Source of the DNA: CAZAGD01 sp049699975
Lineage (GTDB): Bacteria; Desulfobacterota; SM23-61
Length of the DNA stretch: 12,130 nucleotides
Direction of reading: 5' to 3'
NCBI GenBank assembly: GCA_049699975.1
Contig: JBNAWB010000105.1
Location: forward strand, 1 to 12,130
Within the stretch, counting starts at the first letter, position 1. Every line of letters begins with the position of its first letter. This document shows positions 7,207-12,130 of this stretch, in pieces. Position numbers and translations under genes: made by a program. The notes beneath the pieces were generated by a model that did not search any database, was not told the origin of the DNA, and saw only the letters and a program-made list of their open reading frames with translations.

Positions 7207-7953
7207 CTAAGTCCTAAGGTATTTTTTAAGGCTTAAGGCATTTTGAATTGCATAACCACAGGCATCATTATTAAAATAAACATATACATCCTTCCCCGCC
7301 GAAAGCCATTTATTTATTTGCCTAGCGAGATTTTTAAGGTAATCATCTGGATAACTCGTCGCGTAAAGGCTGCGATAGCCATGGCGCCGCATAAAAATAA
7401 AATCGGCAGTAGCAGGACAATCGATATCTAAACCGGGCCAATCAGCAAAAACCAAGGAAACATTATATTTTTCTAATATTTGCCAGCACTCTGGGCAGGA
7501 CCAAGATTTATGGCGTATTTCTAAGGCGAAGCGCAGATTAAAATTTTCATTTTTTTGGCTCAAGAAGCCAAAAAAGGCTTCCAGACGTTCTCTATGAAAT
7601 TTCCAAAAGGGGGGAAGCTGGAAAAGCACGACTTTAACTTTTTCTTTCAATCTTGAAATATTTTCCAGGAATTTATCCAAATACTTCTCAGGATTGGCCA
7701 ATTTCTTGAGGTGGGTAAGGAATCGATTGGCTTTAACGGAAAAAACAAATTGGGACGGTGTTTCTTTATACCAAGTTTCAAATACTTCTTGGGAAGGCAA
7801 ATGGTAAAAAGTATTATTTATTTCAACCGATTCAAAAAAGTTACTATAGTAGGGAAGCCACTCCGCTTGCCTCATTCCTGGCGGATAGAATACCCCTTCT
7901 CCCCAATGTTTGTAATTCCAACCACTCGTGCCAATGATGGCTTTCCCTACCAT
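7207..7953 (-). CDS. DUF72 (YecE-like) TIM-barrel protein
   Basis: The 248-residue protein has the DUF72 signatures in order: GTSGWNYKHW (8-17), EINNTFYHLP (44-53), FSVKANRFLTH (71-81), FQLPP (111-115), ALEIRHKSW (143-151), FADW (169-172) and the C-terminal YFNNDACGYAIQNA (226-239). The length is normal and nothing is missing. The biochemical function of this widespread cytosolic family is not established; conserved polar residues at the barrel mouth suggest an enzyme. No Shine-Dalgarno precedes the ATG. It lies 21 bases after the lipoprotein stop and may be translated by reinitiation or run-through of ribosomes. Its place in the operon does not tie it clearly to ureide metabolism. Confidence 0.88.
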   Translation of the reverse strand: MVGKAIIGTSGWNYKHWGEGVFYPPGMRQAEWLPYYSNFFESVEINNTFYHLPSQEVFETWYKETPSQFVFSVKANRFLTHLKKLANPEKYLDKFLENISRLKEKVKVVLFQLPPFWKFHRERLEAFFGFLSQKNENFNLRFALEIRHKSWSCPECWQILEKYNVSLVFADWPGLDIDCPATADFIFMRRHGYRSLYATSYPDDYLKNLARQINKWLSAGKDVYVYFNNDACGYAIQNALSLKKYLRT

Positions 7954-7974
7954 ACATAAGCGATTTTGGTTAAT

Positions 7975-8493
7975 TCATTCCACTTCTTTTACCAATTCAT
8001 GGAAAATCCAACCTGTTTTTCCAGAAAGAAGTTTAACATGAACCCAATCTCCAGTTTGCCCAATTTTTTCCACTTTTGTCCCTTTCTTTAAAGTGGTCAG
8101 GATCTTCGATTTTAAATCAGGTTCCGAGCGGACATTAGCATTTTTTAAAGTGATTACATACACGGCTACTGGAGCAGGAGCTGGTTTCACTTCTTCTTTC
8201 TTGGGTTCTGGAGGTGGGGGTGGAGGAGGAACAGGCGGCTGCGCTTCCTTTACTGGCGGTGGAGGTGGCGCCACTGGCGGCGGAGGCGGAGTTGGAGAAA
8301 CCTCTGGTTTAGGAGGTAAGGGTTCGGCCTTGGGTGGTGGAGGAGCTTCTTCTTTGGCCGGCGCTGCTTCTTCGGTCTTTTCTCCTATACCCAGCATGGC
8401 GCAGGAGGTGATCAGCAAAGGAAATATTAAAATAAAGGCCAGAAAAATAAAACTAAAAATTTTCTTTTTATTTCCCTTTAGAGTGCTAACCAT
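7975..8493 (-). CDS. Lipoprotein with proline-rich linker and C-terminal bacterial SH3 domain
   Basis: The 172-residue protein starts with a basic N-terminus, a hydrophobic segment (12-28) and the lipobox LITSC, giving a lipidated Cys31. Residues about 42-109 are a low-complexity Pro/Lys/Glu/Ala linker with runs of up to seven prolines, suited to spanning the periplasm. Residues about 112-170 form an SH3b domain: NVRSEPDLKSKIL, a KGTKVEKIG strand, GDWVHVKL and GKTGWIFHELV. Such domains bind peptidoglycan or mediate protein contacts, so this is probably a cell-wall-associated envelope lipoprotein; there is no catalytic domain. AAGGAGG lies six bases before the ATG. The translated opposite strand is a glycine-rich shadow of the proline codons. 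It lies 87 bases after tyrS and may have its own promoter there. Confidence 0.85.
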   Translation of the reverse strand: MVSTLKGNKKKIFSFIFLAFILIFPLLITSCAMLGIGEKTEEAAPAKEEAPPPPKAEPLPPKPEVSPTPPPPPVAPPPPPVKEAQPPVPPPPPPPEPKKEEVKPAPAPVAVYVITLKNANVRSEPDLKSKILTTLKKGTKVEKIGQTGDWVHVKLLSGKTGWIFHELVKEVE

Positions 8494-8542
8494 ACTTTTC
8501 CTCCTTATCTAATTTTTTTCAATAAAGATTTTCCTTCTTCCT

Positions 8543-8572
8543 CTTATTTTCACAGCTACTAACATTTGTCAA
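8543..8572 (-). promoter_or_regulatory. Possible promoter for the lipoprotein-to-M20 operon
   Basis: On the minus strand a perfect TTGACA (8572-8567) is followed after 18 bases by AATAAG (8548-8543, 4/6 match). Transcription would begin near 8536, about 43 bases before the lipoprotein ATG. The 87-base gap after tyrS holds no hairpin terminator, so read-through from tyrS is also possible. Confidence 0.4.
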
Positions 8573-8580
8573 TAAAATTC

Positions 8581-9873
8581 TTATTCTTCGATTATCAACA
8601 AATGATAATTCTTCTTGCCGCTGCGTAAAAGAATAGCCTTTCCTGATAAACTATGCTCCAAGGTTATTTTAGCTTCTCCTTCTCTCCAGGCTTGGTTATT
8701 TACGTAAGCACCGCCTTGACTCACCAAATCTCTTGCTGCTCTCTTTGATTTAGCAATCTTAGTTTCTATTAGAATATCTACCAAAGGAATGCCCGGGCGC
8801 AAACGTTCTTTAGAAATTTTAGTAGTCGGAATTTCTTTTAATAGGGCCGCGAAAACTTCTGGAGATATCCTCTGCACCTCGCCACCAAAAAGAATTTCCG
8901 AGGCTTCCCGAGCTGCCTGCGCTGCTTCTTCGCCATGGGCTAATTTAGTGAATTCAAAGGCCAAAACTTTCTGGGCTTCTCGTTGCTCAGGATTTTTCTT
9001 TAAAGATTCTTCCAATTCACCTATTTTCGAGAGATCGAGGAAGGTAAAGAGTTTTAAAAATTTAATTACATCACGATCGTCTGTATTAATCCAGTATTGA
9101 TACATCCGGTAAGGAGACGTCAATTCGGCATCGAGCCAAATCATGTCGTTCCCTTCCGCGCCTTCAGTCTTGCCGATCTTCACTCCTGAAGCTGTGGTTA
9201 AAAGGGGGAAAGTAAGGCCATGGGCGCTGCCGCCTTTGATGCGCCGAATAAGGTCGATGCCGGCCGTTATGTTTCCCCATTGATCTCGTCCACCAGCTTG
9301 CACAGAACAACCATAGTGCGTGTATAGGTGGAGGAAATCATAAGCCTGCAGGAGCATGTAAGTAAATTCCGTGAAGGAAATTCCCTGGCCTCTTTCCTCC
9401 AAACGCCAGCGTACAGATTCTTTGGCAATCATGGCATTAACCGAAAAATGCTTACCGATATCCCGCAAAAAATCTACCAACCGCAAAGGCATTAGCCATT
9501 CCGCATTATTAAGCATCAGAGCAGCATGCGGTCCTTCAAAACTAAAAAATCTCGCCAATTGCTTTTGGAGGCGACGGGAGTTTTCCTCCACCTCATCCTT
9601 GGATAATAATTGTCGTTCCACGGTCTTGCCGCTTGGGTCGCCGATCATCCCTGTGCCTCCGCCGATGACTACAATAGGAATATGACCCATTCTCTGAAAA
9701 TGAGCCAATCCCATAACCGGGATGATATGGCCCAAATGAAGCGAACGAGCGGTAGGATCAAACCCGACGTAGCATTTTAATGTTTCCTTAGCGGCAGCTT
9801 CTCTTATACCTGTATCCGTTATTTGTTCGATGAAACCTCTTTCCTCTAAAACATCGATAACTGTTTTGGCCAA
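8581..9873 (-). CDS. tyrS: Tyrosyl-tRNA synthetase
   Basis: It charges tRNA-Tyr with tyrosine in the cytoplasm. From the TTG start at 9873 the protein has 430 residues. The class I HIGH signature is HLGH (46-49) after YVGFDPTARSL. Tyrosine-site segments include GGGTGMIGDPSGK (71-83) and QAGGRDQWGN (192-201). KIGKT (232-236) is the KMSKS equivalent, and an S4 RNA-binding domain occupies about 362-428. An in-frame GTG at 9906 would add 11 residues, but I prefer TTG. AGGAGG (9886-9881) stands seven bases before it, family members start just before this VIDVLEERGF segment, and a TATAAT at 9917-9912 would put transcription initiation at about the GTG itself. No T-box leader is visible. It is a housekeeping gene at the head of the packed minus-strand run. 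Confidence 0.93.
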   Translation of the reverse strand: MAKTVIDVLEERGFIEQITDTGIREAAAKETLKCYVGFDPTARSLHLGHIIPVMGLAHFQRMGHIPIVVIGGGTGMIGDPSGKTVERQLLSKDEVEENSRRLQKQLARFFSFEGPHAALMLNNAEWLMPLRLVDFLRDIGKHFSVNAMIAKESVRWRLEERGQGISFTEFTYMLLQAYDFLHLYTHYGCSVQAGGRDQWGNITAGIDLIRRIKGGSAHGLTFPLLTTASGVKIGKTEGAEGNDMIWLDAELTSPYRMYQYWINTDDRDVIKFLKLFTFLDLSKIGELEESLKKNPEQREAQKVLAFEFTKLAHGEEAAQAAREASEILFGGEVQRISPEVFAALLKEIPTTKISKERLRPGIPLVDILIETKIAKSKRAARDLVSQGGAYVNNQAWREGEAKITLEHSLSGKAILLRSGKKNYHLLIIEE

Positions 9874-9911
9874 GTTAATTCCTCCTGCCAAAGTTTGTTT
9901 GCTCACCGCAA

Positions 9912-9917
9912 ATTATA
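9912..9917 (-). promoter_or_regulatory. Probable -10 box of tyrS
   Basis: Minus-strand TATAAT is a perfect -10 hexamer. The -35 region at 17-base spacing reads TAAAAC, a poor match. Transcription would begin near 9905, leaving about 32 bases of leader with AGGAGG before the TTG start. Confidence 0.4.
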
Positions 9918-9973
9918 TCGCAAGCGCTGCGTAAGTTTTATTACTCAGAGCGATTAAATATTTACACTCATTC

Positions 9974-9999
9974 CCCTCTCCCCACGCATGGGGAGAGGG
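9974..9999. repeat. Perfect 10-bp hairpin, dispersed G/C-rich repeat
   Basis: CCCTCTCCCC (9974-9983) and GGGGAGAGGG (9990-9999) flank the loop ACGCAT, and a related GAGGTGAGGGG follows at 10023-10033. Similar C-rich/G-rich hairpin repeats are common between genes in many bacteria. It lies in the 204-base gap between the acyl-CoA synthetase and tyrS. No T-run follows on either strand, so it is probably a repeat or mRNA-stabilising hairpin rather than a terminator. Confidence 0.65.
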
Positions 10000-10110
10000 T
10001 CAGGTCGGAATCGACTCATACCGAGGTGAGGGGTTAAGAATAGCAGATGTCATTTATTTAATGCGCTCATTAATAAAACTCTTCTAAATTTTCTTTAGGC
10101 AAATTTTGGC

Positions 10111-11682
10111 CTATTGAAATCTCTCCCGGAGAACAGATTTGAGAATTTTGCCCGTCCCCCCTTTAGGAAATTCTTTTAAAATGATAACTTCTCGAGGCGC
10201 TTTGAAGTGGGCCAGATTATCGCGGGCATATTTGATTATTTCCTCCGGAGTAACGGTGTATCCCTCCCTTAAAACTACTAAGGCTAAGGGAACTTCTCCC
10301 CACTTCTCGTCCTTTTTCCCAATAACCGCGCACTCCAAAATAGCTGGGTGCCCATAAAGAACTTGCTCAACTTCCAAAGAAGAAATATTTTCTCCCCCGC
10401 TGATGATAATATCTTTTTTGCGGTCTTTGACGATCAATTGACCATCTGGCTCCAAGGCACAAAGGTCTCCCGTATGGTACCACCCACCTTCCAGCGTCTT
10501 GGCCGTCTCCTCCGGATGATTATAATATCCTTTCATAACCATATCGCCCCGCACCAAAAGTTCCCCCACACTCTTCCCGTCCCAAGGAAGATCTCTACCT
10601 TCCGCATCTACTAAACGAAATTCCACGCCCGGTAATGGCCGACCCCAGGTATCATGCCGCCGATGGCGATATTCTTCGGCTGGCAAATCTTCGGCTAACT
10701 CCGGCAGAACGATTAAGGGACAAGTCTCGGTCATGCCAAAGCCAGTATGGGCAATGCAGCCAAAGGCTTCTTCTACGCGAGCAGGCATGCCCTTAGGAGG
10801 TGGGGCTCCTCCGATTAAAATTTCTTTCATACTCGATAAATTAAAAGATTTAAAATGAGGGACTGCTAACAAAGCATTCACCATGGTAGGGACAACAAAG
10901 GCCCGGGTAACTTTTTCCTTTTCTATTATCTCCAGGGTTTTTACCGGATCAAATTTCTTGATCAGCACATGTTTTCCCCCCTTGGCTAAAAGATAATGCG
11001 GGGTCCCCCAGCCGTTAACATGAAAAAGAGGAATTAGATGGATCTGAATGTCCGTTTCCCGGACAGTCATCATCGACATGGCGCAAAGGGCGTGGAGATA
11101 AAGATTCCGGTGCGTAAGCATAACTCCCTTAGGGTTCCCAGTAGTACCACTCGTATAAAAAATCTCGGCTGTATCATCTTCATCAAAAGGATAAGTTCCT
11201 AAAGGATAAGAACGCTCTGCCGAAGCAGCAGCGATCAATTCTTCATAACTCCCGGTTATCCAATCAGGTAATCCCGCTTCCTTCTCCAAAATAATAAAAT
11301 TTTTTACCGAGGGGATTTTCCCTTGCAAAGATTGAATTACAGGAATAAAGTCCTTGTCTAAAAATAAAATGCTGGGGGTTGATTCATTTATAATATATTC
11401 GAAGTCCTTCGCCACTAAACGAATATTCAATGGTTCTAAAATAGCTCCATTTATGATGGGCGCATAAAATAACTCTAAAAGGCGGTGACAATTATAACCA
11501 AGATAGGCAACCCGCTCCCCTTTTTGAATGCCTAATTTTAAGAGTGCATTGCTCATCTGGCGCACGCGCTGACAAAACTCCCCATAGGTAAACCTTTTCT
11601 CTTCACAGACCACGCCTTCTTTATTCTTAAATATTTTTTCGGCATATTCAAAAAATCGAACTGGCGTGAGCGGGATATTCAT
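10111..11682 (-). CDS. AMP-forming acyl-CoA synthetase (fatty/carboxylic acid:CoA ligase)
   Basis: ANL-superfamily ligases activate a carboxylate with ATP to an acyl-AMP and then to an acyl-CoA. The 523-residue protein has the standard motifs: P-loop YTSGTTGNPKG (176-186), GFGMTET (314-320), GGWYHTGD (399-406), the hinge region KDRKKDIIISGGENISS (419-435) and the C-terminal catalytic Lys512 in GGTGKILK. Length and the IPLFHVNGW segment (217-225) fit the medium/long-chain or FadD/AlkK-like branch, but chain length and substrate cannot be read. It could supply or activate acyl groups linked to the BKACE products, which is only inferred from proximity. GGAGG lies seven bases before the ATG. It has its own promoter, and the 204-base repeat-bearing gap to tyrS suggests a separate transcript. 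Confidence 0.9.
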   Translation of the reverse strand: MNIPLTPVRFFEYAEKIFKNKEGVVCEEKRFTYGEFCQRVRQMSNALLKLGIQKGERVAYLGYNCHRLLELFYAPIINGAILEPLNIRLVAKDFEYIINESTPSILFLDKDFIPVIQSLQGKIPSVKNFIILEKEAGLPDWITGSYEELIAAASAERSYPLGTYPFDEDDTAEIFYTSGTTGNPKGVMLTHRNLYLHALCAMSMMTVRETDIQIHLIPLFHVNGWGTPHYLLAKGGKHVLIKKFDPVKTLEIIEKEKVTRAFVVPTMVNALLAVPHFKSFNLSSMKEILIGGAPPPKGMPARVEEAFGCIAHTGFGMTETCPLIVLPELAEDLPAEEYRHRRHDTWGRPLPGVEFRLVDAEGRDLPWDGKSVGELLVRGDMVMKGYYNHPEETAKTLEGGWYHTGDLCALEPDGQLIVKDRKKDIIISGGENISSLEVEQVLYGHPAILECAVIGKKDEKWGEVPLALVVLREGYTVTPEEIIKYARDNLAHFKAPREVIILKEFPKGGTGKILKSVLRERFQ

Positions 11683-11722
11683 ACTTCTGCCTCCAAATTG
11701 AGGATAAAATTAATTTTAATTT

Positions 11723-11751
11723 ATTATCCATAAAAGGATTTAGCAAATCAA
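11723..11751 (-). promoter_or_regulatory. Promoter of the acyl-CoA synthetase gene
   Basis: On the minus strand TTGATT (11751-11746), a 17-base spacer and GATAAT (11728-11723) match 4/6 and 5/6 of the sigma-70 boxes. Transcription would start near 11716, about 34 bases before the ATG. A small palindrome TGATC-AAC-GATCA at 11810-11822 lies some 60 bases further upstream and could be an operator. Nothing else was seen in 11683-11860. Confidence 0.5.
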
Positions 11752-11860
11752 GGCATTTTCTTCCCTTGGCCACCTTCCCTTTTCAAAAATAGTAATGCTT
11801 TTGAAGGAATGATCAACGATCAGATTTTCTTCTAACAAAAGAATAAATTTCCATATAATT

Positions 11861-12130
11861 GTAATCCGTCACTGAAAAGTGGGAGATGTATGGCCCGAGG
11901 CAGGCCGGAGGCAGGCCAGAGGCGGGCATGAATGAAGAAGCATCGGCGGGAGAAGAAGATGCTCAAAGCCCATAACCGATTTTCCGCAAAGGGCAGGCGG
12001 CTTTAAAAATTTTGTAGGGCAAGCCTTTATGGCTTGCCGAATGCGGCAAGGGTCAAGCCTTTGCCCTACTACATGCCGCCTCGTTCCATGGAAGCAACCA
12101 CTGCCTCATGATTCTGAATGAATGCCTGCC
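11861..12130. repeat. Terminal-inverted-repeat (MITE-like) element, right side cut by the window edge
   Basis: The left arm starts with GTAATCCGTCACTGAAAAGT. It matches the reverse complement of 41-89 (45/49), with weaker similarity on to about 11943. The right arm starts at 12080 and matches 1-51 directly (47/51). The arms are therefore inverted around a centre of roughly 136 bases holding a hairpin repeat. If the right arm is as long as the left-edge copy, the element would be about 300 bases and end near 12168. The left arm has an 11-base period GAGGCAGGCC repeated three times (from 11897, 11908 and 11919) where the left-edge copy has one. No transposase is encoded. Confidence 0.7.
12014..12069. 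repeat. Nested hairpin repeat inside the terminal element
   Basis: The segment is bounded by GTAGGGCAA and its inverse TTGCCCTAC. Inside, GGCAAGCC-TTTAT-GGCTTGCC makes an 8-bp hairpin (12019-12039) and CTTGCCG-AATG-CGGCAAG a competing 7-bp hairpin. Repeats beginning GTAGGGC are a common dispersed intergenic type. Here it is placed between the arms of the larger element. Confidence 0.6.

Noticed and set aside
8093..8512. Plus-strand ORF rich in glycine and serine opposite the lipoprotein
   Set aside because: Its glycine runs are the complement of the proline codons of the real lipoprotein, which has a lipobox, an SH3b domain and a good ribosome site.
9974..9999. Terminator for the acyl-CoA synthetase transcript
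   Set aside because: The stem is strong, but no T-run follows on the minus strand, and the sequence resembles a dispersed intergenic repeat.
9907..10110. T-box riboswitch upstream of tyrS
   Set aside because: A tyrosine synthetase leader made this worth checking. No T-box consensus or antiterminator structure is visible, and the probable -10 box lies too close to the start for such a leader.
11810..11822. FadR-like operator upstream of the acyl-CoA synthetase
   Set aside because: The TGATC-AAC-GATCA palindrome is short, lies about 60 bases upstream of the -35 box and does not match a known operator well enough to name a regulator.
1..12130. Defence system, CRISPR array or prophage
   Set aside because: All sizeable genes are metabolic, translation or envelope genes. 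No spaced direct-repeat array, nuclease, integrase or phage structural gene was found.

Overview
The window looks like chromosomal DNA of a Gram-negative, moderately AT-rich bacterium. Strong GGAGG-type ribosome binding sites, sigma-70-like promoters, an ADP-heptose (LPS core) enzyme, a lipoprotein with a lipobox and a protein with a classical signal peptide all fit this. The mixture of amino-acid/ureide catabolic enzymes and G/C-rich dispersed hairpin repeats would suit an anaerobic Desulfobacterota-like lineage, but the sequence alone does not fix the taxonomy.

Layout. The left end (1-89) is one arm of a dispersed inverted-repeat element. A consensus-like promoter then drives an exported tandem DJ-1/PfpI-domain protein (about 288-1643), which ends in a clear hairpin terminator. 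A repeat-rich gap (1701-1936) leads to a heptose-1-phosphate adenylyltransferase (2036-2584), a possible 40-codon ORF (2562-2684), and a first beta-keto acid cleavage enzyme (BKACE, DUF849; 2681-3607). From 11682 back to 3676 everything is on the minus strand. In order of transcription this is an AMP-forming acyl-CoA synthetase, tyrosyl-tRNA synthetase, an SH3-domain lipoprotein, a DUF72 protein, a second BKACE, an allantoinase/hydantoinase-type cyclic amidohydrolase and an M20 N-carbamoyl amino acid hydrolase. The last five genes are tightly packed, the final two share a TAATG stop/start, and the run ends at a hairpin shared with the convergent BKACE. The right end (11861-12130) is another copy of the terminal repeat element, with the arm seen at the left edge in both orientations.

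How the genes may work together. The cyclic amidohydrolase plus M20 carbamoylase form a plausible two-step route (ring ureide to N-carbamoyl acid, then to amino acid plus CO2 and NH3). Two BKACE enzymes next to them could condense a derived beta-keto acid with acetyl-CoA, giving acetoacetate plus a new acyl-CoA, and a CoA ligase lies one gene further out. The association of a ureide-hydrolysing pair with BKACE is the most interesting metabolic hint here, but the substrate cannot be read from sequence. All main catalytic residues of the ureide pair and both BKACEs are present. No CRISPR array, tRNA, rRNA, transposase gene or phage gene was seen.
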